Positions 1 through 12,297 of a DNA stretch of 64,000 bases are shown piece by piece (position 1 is the stretch's first letter; each line of letters starts with the position of its first letter). Source of the stretch: Rhodamnia argentea (taxonomy: Eukaryota > Streptophyta > Magnoliopsida > Myrtales > Myrtaceae); assembly GCF_020921035.1 (NCBI RefSeq), contig NC_063155.1, forward strand, positions 29,443,294 to 29,507,293, written 5' to 3'. The notes beneath the pieces are model-generated. The model was not told the DNA's origin. It ran no database searches and saw only the letters and a list, made by a program, of their open reading frames with translations. A program made the position numbers and the translations under genes.

Positions 1-260
1 AAAAGATGGCAACATCTTGTCTGCACATTGATTATACCAGGGCTACCCGAAATTTGTATTTTGAGGTCTTTGATTGAAGCTTCATGTTTAATTAGATGCC
101 GCGTTGCTACAAATATGAAGTTTGATCACAAGTTTATGTGATGATTTTCTGTGTGATACGCATTCCTCGAGGTGACATCTTGGTCAAGCAGTACTATTGG
201 TAGAGTCATGACAGGACCTAATATAAACTTGAAGATTGATTCAAGAAACTCTTATTTCAG

Positions 261-320
261 GGACCTAGAAAGAAGATTCTTCTGGCTCTCGCGCCTCCTC
301 GTTCCAAGCGGCAAATGTGA
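261..320 (+). CDS. Possible 3'-terminal exon of a gene entering from the left edge (partial)
   Basis: A pyrimidine-rich acceptor (TCTTATTTCAG) is followed by 19 open codons and TGA. In the frame taken the peptide is basic and ends in PPRSKRQM. This looks like the last exon of a gene whose body lies left of the window, with 3' UTR after it. No upstream exon could be confirmed in bases 1-250, the phase of the junction is unknown, and I do not recognise the protein. A chance open stretch is a real alternative. Confidence 0.22.
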   Translation, partial: GPRKKILLALAPPRSKRQM

Positions 321-720
321 CATCAATTCTTCCAAAAGTGAGATTTTAAGATTACAACTACTACATTGGAAACGGAGTAGTTTGGAAATGCAGTTTTGCT
401 GATTTCACATATGTTCGAATTGTCTTACGACAATGTGGCCATGAGTCCTTTCACACTTCTGTCTCGATTAATTAGATAGTAGAGGAAATTTGAGATATGG
501 ACATGATCACCCTTCAAATTTCGTGCTTCTTAAGAGGGTCTCTTCGTTATCATTTGGCTATTTGGCTGGATTAAGCTGCTTTTCTATTTCTGCTCTCTTT
601 CTTATATTGGTGTTGGTTTTGAGTGCTAGACTTCCCTTTCAGTGCTGGCTACATCAACTTTTTCTATCTAAGCTGTGGCGTTATCTATTCTTGTCTGCTC
701 ATACTATCTAGAAACGTCAA

Positions 721-1300
721 TGGATGAGTAGATCCGGGTGTTGCTTGAACATAAATCTATAAATCGTCCATGAAACGAGCCCCATTTGCCTATTGGTTTT
801 ATTTGCATTTAATTTTTCCGCTAATGTTTTGACACGTGATGTAGACAACAATAACACTATGCTGGACCTCGACTCTGAAGAAGGTTTCGATTTTGAAAAC
901 CTGTAGATCCACCGGCCTTAACTCATACCTCAACTCTGAGGACATTAAACTACATAATCGAACACCACTTGCGACCGGGCTAAAGTCGAGGAAGTATGTA
1001 GCAACAAAAGGCAGGACCTCCTACATCCGCTGGCCGGAGCTCAACTCGTAAAATACTTACTCTAGCTACTCAAACTCAATGAGAGGTTAGACGAGAATAA
1101 GCGAAGATCATAAAGATCGCGAACATGAATTTTCCCCGCTGGTTGCATGCTACATAAATGACACCGCAGCTACACATCTGGAGTTTTATCGTAGACTAGA
1201 TGTTAGGATTGTAAAATCGAGTTACATCATAACCGTCCAAAATTTTCAATCCAACACTGATATCTTCACCAGCGCCGCAGTCATTGTCCTTTTGGCCATT
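721..1300. other. Intergenic, nothing recognised
   Basis: No open frame of convincing length, no splice-bounded coding stretch and no clear repeat structure was seen on either strand. Confidence 0.5.
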
Positions 1301-1499
1301 GAGCGGAATTGTCAAAATGGGTCGCAAATATGAAATCTATATTTTAACCTATTTTTATGGAAGTGGATGATAAATGGATCATTAAACTTTAGATATGAGT
1401 CATGATGGGTTCTATAGTTAAAAAGTCATGTGGGTCTTGATAGATTTCAAACAAACCCATTTTCAACCTAAAAAACTAATTAGCGGAAGAAACAAAAAA

Positions 1500-2400
1500 C
1501 CCTATCTTCTTCTACAGTAAAAAAGGGTCAATACCAAATGTATATCAATTTTAGCATTTGTTCTAATTATATCCAATTTTTTTTGTCTCATAAAATATCT
1601 CTGGCTTTTACTTTTGTCCCAATTCTACCAGCCTCAAACCCTAAAAAATCCTCAACTTTTAATTTTGTTCTAATTCTACGGGTCTAATACTAAAAAAACC
1701 CCAAGCATTAGTATGTATCTCAATTATATCCAATTTTTGTTTGTCTCACAAAAAACCCCCAACTTTTACTTTTATTCTAATTTAATTACTGTTAGCCTTT
1801 CGTCCATAATCATCGTTAGTTAACTCTATGTGGCATTTTCATGTCATTAATGAATTATAGCTCAGCAAAGTTGACATGAAAAATCCCAAATTTCTCTTCT
1901 ATTATCTCCTTCCCTCACACATTGCCAAGAGATATAGCGCCACTCAAAACGACGCATTTCGTATTCTCCTCGGTACCCAATAGCTCACAGAACGGTTAGA
2001 CGTGGAGATTTAATTATTTGAATGAACGATCTCAAATTTCGTCGTCCATAAAACCCGTTGTTTCCTAATTTTGAAAATTCTTTGGTAAGTTCGGCAAGAA
2101 ATTCGAACCACGTAGGATTAACGAACGGTAATTATGGATGAAGGTTGATAATGAAAGAATTGCGATAAAAGCAAAAATTGAGGGTTTTTTTTACGAGACA
2201 AAATTTTTTTTGGATATATTGGGACATATGTTAAAGTTAAAGGTTTTTTAGGTATTATGCGGTAGAATTGGGACAAAAGTATAAGTTAGGGGTTTTTTAT
2301 GAGATAAAAAAAAGTTTTGGATATAATTGGGACATATGTTAAAGTTAAGGTTTTTTTGGGTATTTATGCCCAGTAAAAGGCCTTTTTTGATAGAGGGATT
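1500..2400. repeat. Long imperfect fold-back element
   Basis: The left arm (about 1510-1860) carries repeated phrases of the type TATATCCAATTTTT, TGTCTCATAAAA and CTTTTACTTTTGTCCCAATTCTAC. The right arm (about 2090-2390) carries their reverse complements, for example GGATATAATTGGGACATATGTTAAAG and GTAGAATTGGGACAAAAG. The inner ends also match (TCGTCCATAATCATCGTTAG against reverse-complemented ACGGTAATTATGGATGAAGG). The spacer is about 200 bp. This is the architecture of a fold-back or MULE-like non-autonomous transposon. It is noncoding. Confidence 0.55.
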
Positions 2401-2629
2401 ACGCTTCGCTTCTCCGATGAGTGCCCTCCACTTGTCTCCGGCAATGCTTTTGAGTCCTTGCCGGCCAACATGCAAGGTTGTCGATCCTCCCTTGGATCTA
2501 GGCAAGGGTCTGACACCCTTGCCCGGATCTAGGCTTTAGTGTCTCTTGCCGGCCAGAAATGTAAAAGAAGAACAAAAAATAAAATAAAATAAAACAATTA
2601 GAAAATATTATTAGAAATAAAAAAACTAT

Positions 2630-2815
2630 CCATGCCGTTACCAGCAGTGCCATGTAGGATGACTGATGTCTATGTTAGCGATTTCCGATCAAAATTAGTC
2701 GGATGGACTCCATTGGTAAAATGTGAAAAATATGGCTCAATTGATAAAATTAAAAGGTTTGTCACTGAATTGGCAGCAATAAGTATTAAGTTTAGAATTT
2801 TTTGGACAATTTTAC
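2630..2815 (+). repeat. Partial copy of a dispersed fold-back (MITE-like) family
   Basis: Phrases here (GATTTCCGATCAAAATTAG, GGATGGACTCCATTGGTAAAATGTGAAAAA, AATTGATAAAATTAAAAGG) align in order with the right arm of the element at 12298-12645 (GATTTTCGGTCAAAATTGG, GAACGGACTCAATACGCAAAATGTAAAAAA, AATTGAGAAAATTAAAACGG). Only that arm is present, so this is a fragment. Confidence 0.5.
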
Positions 2816-3230
2816 AGATCTACGGGTCTCTCACCATCTTGTTCTCCGTTAGCAAGCAAAAACAACAAACCTGGTGTTCCAGGCGGGTTGCAGGTTTGTC
2901 TAGAGAAGGAAATGGCGATCTTGCGGATGAAGAGGGTGGTGACTAGAGTGCTGCAGTAGTTCAGGGTGGTGCCAGCATAGAGGAAGGGGCGAAGCCGATG
3001 GCGAATTACTATGTAAAATTTAGTAAATGATTGATGGTATAGTTAAAAAAATGAGAGTTATGTGGGTGGGTATGGGTTAAGTATGGTTAAAGTCTGAGTT
3101 GAGATGGGTTGGGTCTGGGTCAGTTAAATTGTAACATGGGTCAATATAAGTTAAACGGGTAAATTCGAGTAGAATCCATTTGTGATCCACTCAAACCCAA
3201 TCCAACCCACCCATTTATCACCATTGCATT

Positions 3231-6200
3231 GGAAACACACTTCGTTATCAATTCATGGCAACTTAGAAAATATTTTGCTGACAAATTACGTTTTTTAGCT
3301 CGCGCACGCGCGGGACTTCACATAGAATGTACAAGAAAAGCCAAGTGAATCGGGTCCAGAGGTTCTAGACTCTGTCCAAAGATGGTGAGGTCGTGTGCCG
3401 AATAATCAATTCATAACTCATTGACACTTATCTGCTTTTCTTTGAATGGGTTGTTTTATAATCGTCTAATGATGTACCGGCTTACTTGGTGCCCCAAGGT
3501 CATATAAACAACACGGATCAAGGAATACGTCTCACCTTGCTTGATAATGGAATAAATATATGGGCCTCGCTTCACCTTTAAATTTAAACTAATATTTTGG
3601 ATTGAACTTTCTAAGACGGTATAGAGTCAAGTTTTATCGCAGATCCATTTCGTGAATCCGTCCGCCCCATATCGGCAGATTCCACGTGTTCTTCGGAGAA
3701 TTTGTTTTCGGGTTTTCGAAAAGCTTCAAGTTTTGCTTGCGATTTGTCCGTTTAAGAAAATCCCCACAAAAGAATGGTAGATGAGATACTTCTCCTGCTT
3801 GCCAATGCCGACAGCAAATTTTCCAAATTAAGAATTAGCAAAGAAACTTGTATTTAAAAGCAGCTCGAAGCTTTTTTTTACCAACTGATGCACGAAACTA
3901 ATCATCTTCCAGAACGCTTAACGCAAAGTCCATACAGCTGGCGACAAAAGTATACTGCTTCAACCGTGTAGAGGTCAAAGAATTTGGTAAAATAGAGGGA
4001 AATCATTTGGCAAGAAGATATGTTTTTGAAAACAATTGTCACTAGATTCAATCAATCGCACGTGAAATCCATACAAACCCCGGAGTAATTAAACATAGAT
4101 GTTATATTATTTCTGTTTTCTCCATCGTATTCTCTGACATCACATGGTGTAAATTCTTGAGTTATGTACTTATTTTGGACAGCAATTGGAATCTTCAACT
4201 CAAACAAAAGACAAGAAGATAAGTGAAGCGAACTAATGGATTATCCTTTCAAGATCAAGGAGTCTTGACTGGCCTATCGGAGAAGATGATCCACCTTGTA
4301 ATTTCTTCCTCCCTTCCAAAACCCTCCCTTTCCTCCTGAAGTCAATTTTGGCATTCTGTGTGGTCTCTTAAAGCGCCTGTCGCGTTTTGTCAAAAGGGGA
4401 AGGAAACGAAAGGCGCTTGTACGTTTGGGGGACTTTTCAAGAATTGGGTGTTGTAATGATTATGTATGCCACAACATTCTCTCGTGGTTCTGGCTTTCGG
4501 AATGATTGGCTAAGGCGCTCTCGATTGACAACTTATCCAACGTTTCTCACGGCATCGATGCCTTTGGAGCAATAGGAGCTTTTAAAATGTGATAAATTGT
4601 TCATCTAACATGCACTACGATTCTCTTCTAGATTACATTTGTAGAATATCACTTGATTGCAAACTCAAGTCAAAGAAATAGTTGTCAATGATCGAACAGA
4701 TTCTATGTCATTGGACATGAATCAATATGTCAAAACTCTAGACAAGTCTAAATGAAAACCTAATGATGTCGATATTACCACATTTACGTAGACCAACCAA
4801 CTATTTTTTTTGGTTATTTCCTACACGAGGGTGATTGAGGAGGGGCCCCCTCTATGATCTCCCACAAATCAAGCCTTTGAAAAAATGAAACCACTTGGAG
4901 TAGAATGATGTGAAATGGGCTGAAATCAATCAAATCACCCCAACCCACCCACAATCCTAAGCCACCATTAATTTAATCAACGCCTTTATGTCATTTGATT
5001 CCCTGCGTTAGGATAGTGAAATTGCTTGAGGACAGCAAGCCTAGTTGGAATTCTCCTTCCATAGCGAAGAAAGCAATTTAAACATATTGCAAAAGGGTCA
5101 TGGAAAAATCAAAAATTGAGTGGGAACTGATTAGCATTAGAAAGAGAGAGAAGAGGGATGACTGGTGGAAGAAAGTCCACCAATGCAATGGATCTAATTT
5201 GGTGCAGACAATGGAATATTTGACACAATGTAAATTTTTGTTAGTTGTCTTGCATGTCCCCAAAGCTACAATAGGGTGGGTCCAAACCATAACAACTGTC
5301 CAACACAAATGCTTCCCACACTCAATACAATAATAAAACACTTAGCTGACGGCTTGATTCACCTGGCAAACATATGCATCTTTCCATGGGGCTGATTGAG
5401 ATTAATTAGGGTTTTCCTGCTGTCAGAAGATATGCCCAGATCTCATGAAGACCTTAATTAGTATATATGCTTACCTCATCGCCCCACTTCTTATATTCCT
5501 TAGTTTAGCAACTACTCTGATTATTCTAATGTTCTTCCCCAGAAACACGGTCAAGGGTGGACAGAGTTGAGGCCAATTCTTTAATCCATTGTGGGTTGAG
5601 ATAATTGCTGAGAACCTTCCCTTTTGCGCTGAGTAATCACATCTCCATAAGTCTCAAGATCATTGGGAAAAAAAAAAAAAGTCTTTTCGAGTGCTGTAGC
5701 AGATTGGACAAGACACCCAAAGTGCATGATTTGCGTTTAATCTGTTCTTTTGCTTTGGCATTATTTAATGGTAACTTTTGGTAGAGGACAAGTGCATGAA
5801 ATGCACCGAGTCATATGTGGGTCTAGAACTTAGATGAAGCAAAATGATTAAATATAACCATTTTCAAGTACAGTGGATGATTTGTTGCAAAGTTAGATCC
5901 TCCCTTCTTTCCAGGTGATTACATATATCTCCTCATCCTTCTTTGACTTTTTGCTAATGTGTACTTCCTACAATAATTATGGAACAATAGTATTTTTATT
6001 TGCGCCCGTTTGAATATGAAAAGAACATGGACAATTAGTACCATAATGGTAACGTTTCATTGGATTCTTAGGTTAAAAAACTAGTCATAAACCATGAATT
6101 TCGTCCTTAACACAACTCACACTAAATCATCTTTGACGGATAAAGTATATGGTGTATATACTATAGTATGAAATATTTAAAGATAAATGAAACGAAGTTA

Positions 6201-6400
6201 GTTCATATCATTATAAAATGTTTGCATGAAATATAGGGGCTACTCTAATCTGACTAATCTTTTCGTACCTCTATCTTTCTTTCATTTTTTATTCACACTC
6301 GGGTAAGTTTATGCTGTTCAATGAATATTAAAAAAGAAAAGAAGAAAAAGGAGTCTTGTTTGAGATGCAATGCACTCGTTTGGAAAAACCACAAAAACTT
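3231..6400. other. Intergenic and 5' flank of the zinc-finger gene
   Basis: AT-rich DNA with only short chance open frames. No protein family, RNA gene or well-bounded repeat was recognised. The last few hundred bases are presumably the promoter of the downstream zinc-finger gene. Confidence 0.5.
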
Positions 6401-6402
6401 AC

Positions 6403-6409
6403 TATAAAA
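6403..6409 (+). promoter_or_regulatory. TATA box of the zinc-finger gene
   Basis: TATAAAA lies about 80 bp upstream of the ATG at 6488. Transcription starting about 30 bp downstream would leave a 5' leader of roughly 50 nt, which supports the chosen start codon. Confidence 0.5.
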
Positions 6410-6487
6410 TGACGAGAAACAGACTCAATCCTGCATCAGAAAAATCATCAAGAAACGTACGTAAATTATCCACTTCGGCTTCCTCCA

Positions 6488-7306
6488 ATGTCAAGAGATC
6501 AGATAGCCAGGGAAGTCTCGAGTTCCTCCAATCTCCTGTCTCACACATGGGTCAGCGAAAATGGCGGTTCGAGCGGATCTTGCGCCGAGAAGAAGCTGAA
6601 ACTGTTTGGGTTCGAGCTGAATCCACCCAAGAACGACCCGAGATGCTCGAAACTGGAGTCCCCCGAAGGCGATGAAAGTGTCAACTCATCGAACATGGTC
6701 AAGGAGAAGAGCTCAGCCAGAACGGCAAGCGATCATCATCATCGGGCAGATGATGATAGCCACGGCAAGAAGTTCGAGTGCCAGTATTGTTTCAAGGAAT
6801 TCGCAAACTCGCAGGCGCTGGGGGGTCACCAGAACGCCCACAAGAAGGAGAGGTTGAAGAAGAAGAGGCTTCAGATTCAGGCCAGGAAAGCCACCCTCCA
6901 CCAATACCTCCACCCTCTCCAAAACAACCTCCATCTCTTCAATTTCCAAGGCTCAACCAGCGCTAGTAGCACTGGCCCTTGGTTCTTCTACGACCCCTGT
7001 AACAACAGCTCCGACCATCAGTTCACTCTCTATGACGAATCTCAGATCAGCTTCAGCCCAGCTCTTGACCAAGATGCTCGCTTTAGTGGGTTCGACTCTG
7101 ATGATCATCATCAGGTGCTGAAGTATTACCCTCCCAACAATTCTTTCCAACAGGACTCGTGTATGTTCGCTCTGACCCGTGAGAGATCCGAAGGAAGCAA
7201 CCACCTGCCCGTGGATACAGCGGCGTCGGCAGGTTCGAAGCAGATCAGCTGTAAATCCTTGGATCTTCAGCTAGGTCTTAGTCTCCAATCGAACATACCA
7301 GGTTGA
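6488..7306 (+). CDS. C2H2 zinc-finger transcription factor, ZFP5/6/8/GIS type
   Basis: This intronless gene encodes a 272-residue nuclear regulator. One C2H2 finger is visible, with C98 and C101 and H114 and H118, carrying the plant-specific helix QALGGH and followed by a basic tail (KKERLKKKRL). Upstream, KKLKLFGFEL (around residues 35-45) is the small conserved block typical of the ZFP5/ZFP6/ZFP8/GIS group. The C-terminus has an LDLQLGLSL EAR-like motif, which in this family recruits co-repressors. In Arabidopsis this group integrates gibberellin and cytokinin signals to control trichome and root-hair initiation; that role is inferred here. The TATA box at 6403 and the family-like length support the start at 6488. 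Neighbouring loci in the window suggest ZFP5 as the closest relative, but sequence alone does not decide between group members. Confidence 0.9.
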   Translation: MSRDQIAREVSSSSNLLSHTWVSENGGSSGSCAEKKLKLFGFELNPPKNDPRCSKLESPEGDESVNSSNMVKEKSSARTASDHHHRADDDSHGKKFECQYCFKEFANSQALGGHQNAHKKERLKKKRLQIQARKATLHQYLHPLQNNLHLFNFQGSTSASSTGPWFFYDPCNNSSDHQFTLYDESQISFSPALDQDARFSGFDSDDHHQVLKYYPPNNSFQQDSCMFALTRERSEGSNHLPVDTAASAGSKQISCKSLDLQLGLSLQSNIPG

Positions 7307-8120
7307 CCATAGGGTCCTCTAGAAGTAGGGGTTTACAAATGACAGATGAATAGTGAATTGTGTAAGCTTAGAAATCATTGGGAAAATGGGAAAAAAAAAA
7401 CAGTGAATGGAAATTCTTGTCGTAGCAGATTTTTCTCTGCTCTTTTGATGATAAATTTTATGCTGTTGAATATGCATCATGTTCTTGCATATCTCATTAT
7501 CGAAAACAAACCGTACCTTTCGCAAAATCACTAACCCAGGAAGTTCAAGAACACGAACACCAAAGTTTCCTGTTCTTGTTTAGTTTTCTGATTACGGAAG
7601 GGCGGTTACCGATCGATGATTTATTCGGATTGTATTGTCTGGTGGTCGTCTGCTTATTTAGATCTTCAATGACAATAATGTCTTTCTTATCCTGAGTTGG
7701 TCGTTTTCCTTGGAGGACTGCGTTATCATAGTCAGGAATAACTCCCTTTTCTTTAACATCAATCACAAACCCTATTGACAATCTTAGCAATAATCTTTTG
7801 CGATGGACTTCAAATTGCTTGTTTGGCTTCCTAATCATGTTTGTTTCTTTGCCTAGACATCGTACTACAGGATCGAAGACTTCTGTTTTCGATTGTTTAT
7901 ACTCGCGAAGCAACCATCTTCTTCTTGTTTTATATGTATGTTTATGAAGATGAAAGAGGAATAAAAGGTTGCGGTCATGTTTTCAACGTGAACTCTAGAA
8001 CAAGTGCGCTCATCTTATCTTGTGAGATTTTCTTTTTGTTTTCTCCCAGGAACCTTGTCTCATGAGATTATAAGGGTCGCTTTCTGGAACCTCTAAGAAT
8101 GACTCGATTAGCCCACTCAT
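7307..8120. other. 3' flank of the zinc-finger gene with an unrecognised minus-strand ORF
   Basis: The first few hundred bases are probably 3' UTR. On the minus strand 7913-7545 is open for 122 codons and encodes a basic, Lys/Arg/Asn-rich peptide beginning MLREYKQSK. It has no recognisable domain, signal or neighbour relationship. It may be a decayed mobile-element fragment or chance. Confidence 0.25.
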
Positions 8121-8124
8121 AGTA

Positions 8125-8430
8125 AGCATGTCCAAAAAGTCATAAACCTATTTTACGGTGGCCAATTCAGTTTTCAACCTTTCGGTTTTGTTAACTTAGT
8201 CATAAACCTTTTAATTGTGGTAATGTAATCCTAAACTTCTTTACAATTAGTTAATGTAGTCTTTTCGGCCAATTATCAAAATAACATGTTTAGGACTAAA
8301 TTGACAAAACTTGAGAAGGTTATGACTAAATTGATACGATTATAAGATCTTAAGAATGAATTGGTTTCATAGAAAAGTTTAGGACTAAATTGGCAAAACT
8401 TTAAAAGATTTAGGCTTGATATGTTTGTTT
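8125..8430. repeat. Fold-back MITE-like element, family copy
   Basis: The left arm carries GTCATAAACC, AATCCTAAACTT and similar phrases. The right arm carries their reverse complements (AAGTTTAGGACTAAATTGGCAAAACTTT, GGTTATGACTAAATTGA). The whole segment of about 300 bp can fold on itself. It shares phrases with 12298-12645, so the two belong to one family. No coding. Confidence 0.5.
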
Positions 8431-8565
8431 TTTCAATTTCCACAAGCTTGATCCCAATATGGACTAAGTCCACAATATTACTTGATAAACACAAAGAAGA
8501 TTGATAAATCAGCTCAGGTTGGGATGAACAAAATTACACCAAAACCTGGAGTTTCGATGGCTCAT

Positions 8566-8927
8566 TGTTGGGGTGTGATTCATACTCCCCAACAATAGGA
8601 AAGCATGCAGGCCGAGGTTCGGGGGAGCCACCCCGATGGGGGTTTCAAGAGGGCATTGCTTCATGGACACCAGAACGCTTTTATAATTTGAGCCATAATT
8701 TTTTATTAGTAGTTCGGGCTTGAACCCATGGATAGCTACTATTATATATACTATTTTTCGCTTGTAATTAAGTGATGTAATGAGAGGTAATAGGTGCTAA
8801 TTATAGTAGAATCTTCTGAGTGGATGTAGCCCTAGTTTAATGATGAATCGGGATAAAAATCTTGTGTCTTGATTTTCTCTTTCTCGTTACGCTTTACTTT
8901 ATTGTGATTGTGCATCGAATCCTAACA
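8566..8927. mobile_element. Probable solo or orphan LTR of a copia-like retrotransposon
   Basis: The segment starts TGTTGGGG and ends CCTAACA, the TG..CA form of LTR ends. It contains a copia-LTR-like 3' section (GTGATGTA, then GATGTAGCCCTAG, then GGGATAAAAATCTTGTG and a T-rich tail). No primer-binding site follows and no second LTR was found nearby. The five bases on each side (CTCAT and TTTTT) do not match, so a target-site duplication is not visible and the borders may be off. Confidence 0.4.
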
Positions 8928-8929
8928 TT

Positions 8930-10900
8930 TTTGAAGTACTTTTATTACGTGAAACCTTTTATCGGTGGATGACTCAAAAAAGATAAAATTGTCTAAAGTG
9001 ATTTTTGTTCGGGACAAGCTAAAAAAAAGTTGAAAATCATCTCTGGGTGGCAATTCTCGACCTGGTATGAAAACATGACTCGAACCCAACATAAACTTTT
9101 ATTAAGAGAGAATCTGAACTCAGCACGAATGAAAACCGACGTGTCTTCGACTATTTCATGAACCAAACTTTACAGTTATATTGAACTATTTTGATGACGA
9201 CACGAAATGACACGATTGATCGACATTATGAATATTAATCACACAATATGTGTTGCCACTGTCCAACTTTTTAACAAATTACATAAACACGAGTAAGACT
9301 TCTACTCCTGTGGAGCTTATATCTGTTTCGATGAAAACAGTTTGTCCAAGTGCAATTACAAAAGTGGGAATCCTAGGACCAATCTTTAACCAATAACCGG
9401 CTAGTTTCCTTGAAGTTCAATCGGCTTAATGGGTCCCAGGGGAGATAGGTTTGGAACTTAGATTTCATCCACATCCAGATAAAGCAATCTTAGACCTAAT
9501 GTTTCATTAACTTGGAGGGGGAATTGCAGTCGCTAAGTCCATATTCTGAACAAATACGAAACATACCAACCTGCTCACCAAATCCAATTGTCTATATAAA
9601 TGCCCCCAGAAAATAACTTATTCTAATAAAAATATTTTTTTTTTTCATTCTTAATCGTGTGCGTTAGGTGAACCTGCAAAGATTATGCATGCTTTTTTTT
9701 TTTCCAATTGATCTATTTATTTATGCAATTTTTGAGTTCTGGGTTACGTGCATGGGAATGTAAATGCCGTCCAGACTCAAACATATCATCGTCTAGCAAA
9801 AGCAAGATTTAGTACTACTAAAGAAAGCACCCTAACCCCGGTCGTACGCCAACACCTGACTAGAATTATCGCGAAAGGGTAAATTGCAATTGGACCTCCT
9901 TTCTAATTGACCGGGCTGTTTGGATTGAGCAAATGTTTTTCACGTGGACTAAGCATACTTATATCGAAAAGCGAGCCGCCAGTACAGTATTTTCTTACGA
10001 GGACGCTCCTCAGATTAGTACACGTGTTCATCAACATATTTGTCATTTCATTTTTTTGGTTTGCAGCAGTTGTCCATCCTCGCGTTAATGAGTGAACGAT
10101 TGACACAAGGAAAAACAAAAGTTGGTCATATGATTAAAAAAAAGTGTTGCTTCTGAGAAATCGCCCTTACATCACAGGAAGTCTTCCTTGGTGCAGCATT
10201 TTCAAATTCACGAGGTAAGATTTAGTCAACGTGACTTTCCAACCCCAGCAATCAATCGAAACTTCTGGTGACTACAAAAGTATTTCTGACTCAGGAAAAA
10301 CAATTAATAATTAGTTTCGGCATGAATCCTTCGGTATCGAAACTTGTAAGTTAAAAATAAGACATTGACATTGACATCGATGAGTTGATGGATAATTTCG
10401 ACTTGGCAGATGTTTTGAATCTGAGGATCAAATTATTTCTTATGACTTGGCTGCTCAATCCTTATTGAAAAAGACTTGTGTTTCATGAGTAATTGAGTTA
10501 AATAAGAGTTTTCTGGGTTCCATCTAGACTGAGAAAGATGTTACTGAAGATTATAAAAAAAGATTGAATTATGAGGTAATCTCGGTTGAAATTTGGTTTT
10601 ACATGAAAGGGGGTCTTTAGCAACCAAATATAAGATGACCCAGTCGCTCAAACAGTGAAAAATTATTAGGCAATTCAAAATTCAAATTGATTTGTCATTT
10701 CAATCCACATGCCTCCGTATGTGGCATCAAATGATTGATAACTAGACGATGTGATTGCGACATGGGATCCTATAGAGCGTAAGCTGGAGCAAGGATGATT
10801 GTCAATGGAGAAACCATGTCGATTCAACTCAATTGTGGCTTAGAGAAGTGGATTTTTAACTGTTCAGGTAGGTTTTTGAAAAAACAAAAGGTAATTGTCG
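8930..10900. other. Intergenic, nothing recognised
   Basis: About 2 kb of AT-rich DNA with poly(T) runs near 9638 and 9690. No gene, RNA or bounded repeat was supported on either strand. Confidence 0.45.
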
Positions 10901-10904
10901 AAAT

Positions 10905-11905
10905 ACTGTTGATAAAAGAAGTTATCAATTAAGCGATTTCTCGAAATTTTGCTAATAACTTACCGACCTTTCTATGGATTACCAACTCTTTCTTAGAGTT
11001 TGCAAATTATCAATCGTTCTTATTTTTTACAAATTTTTATTTGTCTTTTTTACGACGCCTTATCTACCAATATTTATGTAAGTGACTTTTCAACTGTTTT
11101 TTCCTTATTAAACCTTCCACTAGATTTGTGTTTTCAAATCTCATTTCAATTACTTACCATCGTTTATTTCATTTTTTGCGGAATTTGTGAACTTGTATTT
11201 ATCATTTACCAACTTTGGCTTTGTCTTCTTGCAAATGCCCTAAATCTATCAATTCTTGTAAGAGTTTACCAATTTATATTGCGTCAAGCTGGTTTTTTCC
11301 AATTATATTGCTAACGAATTTTGGTTTATTAAGTCTTTTTAGCATTGTTTACTAACGCTTAGTTGGGTTTTTTTCAACGAATATTTACCGAATTTTATTT
11401 GCAAAAGAGAAGAAAAGATGGTAATCAAAATAAAATACACTTGGTAAATAACTCAAATGAGGAGTTGATAATCCAATACTAGCAAACAAATTTAATTAGA
11501 GAAAAGTTCATAAGCCACTCTAATTACGATCGGCAATTCCAAAAAAGTTGACAAACTTAAAGCATTGTTAAGGAACACAGATAAGAGTCCGTAAATGAAT
11601 AGGAAAGCGGAGGATTTTGTCAAATAAAAACAAGAATAAATATTGGTAAGTAACTTAATTGAGAGCTTGTAATTAAATCTTGGGTGTTAATTTAATGGAA
11701 GAAAAATTGGTGAATCTTGCTAATTTAAGCTGGTAATTTTTTAAAAGAGTAAGTAAATGTAAAATCTGTAACTCGATAGAAAAGTTGGTGACTGAAAAAT
11801 AATAACCGAACGTTTATAAGTAACTCAAATGAGAGTTGGCAACCCAAAAACAATTAGTAGTTTAACATGAAAAATTGACGAGTCACTCTACTTTAGATTG
11901 ATAAT
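10905..11905. repeat. Long degenerate inverted-repeat region with periodic TTACCAACTT motifs
   Basis: The left half repeats phrases such as TTACCGACCTTTCTATGG, ATTACCAACTCT and GTAAGTGACTTTTCAAC. The right half repeats their reverse complements (GGTAAGTAACT, GAGAGTTGGCAACCC, AGAAAAGTTGGTGACTG). The arms are diverged but the strand switch near 11390-11400 is clear. It is probably an old fold-back transposon. The 104-codon plus-strand ORF at 11000-11314 falls in it and is low-complexity. Confidence 0.38.
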
Positions 11906-12297
11906 TTTCCATAAGAATATAGGACCAAACTCCGCATCAAGAAAAGGTAAAGAAAATTATATCGTGTAAGAAAGATGGTACTATGCACAAAAAGAAAGAG
12001 AAGAGGAAATCATTCCCATATAAATCTAGGGCAACCATATTTTGGTAAAGCGCGTCTAGATCTTCAGGAGGCGGGCCTAGAAACTTGCTTGTGACGTTGG
12101 ATTCTTTTCTTTTTGGTCCTACTATGATTAGGTCAATGGCCATTAGCTTAAATTAAGTGGATGCTTTATAAAGTAGGAACAATGTTTACAGTAAAAAGAA
12201 ACAAAGCAGGAAAGAGACAAAGGGTAAAGTACAAAGTGGGAAATTGTTAGGATAAGTCTTCATGACGACTTCTTAGAACTTGCCACCAGCCAAACAC

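Larger units (their letters stand above)
1300..3230. repeat. Nested repeat cluster with GGGTC/GACCC-rich ends
   Basis: The outer ends (about 1310-1480 and 3040-3225) are rich in ATGGGTC, TGGGTTG and CCCAACCC words in opposite orientations, as in non-autonomous DNA transposons with long, degenerate inverted ends. Inside lie a fold-back element (1500-2400), a GC-rich patch (2395-2545) and a partial copy of another repeat family (2630-2815). Similar GGGTC-type sequence recurs near 19140-19290, 57010-57190 and 63180-63560. No transposase coding was seen. The superfamily is not determined. Confidence 0.45.

Noticed and set aside
9664-9677. TTAGGTGAACCTGC resembles the 3' end of 18S rRNA
   Set aside because: Only 13 matching bases, and the following bases diverge from the rRNA/ITS1 junction. 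It is too short to call an rDNA fragment.
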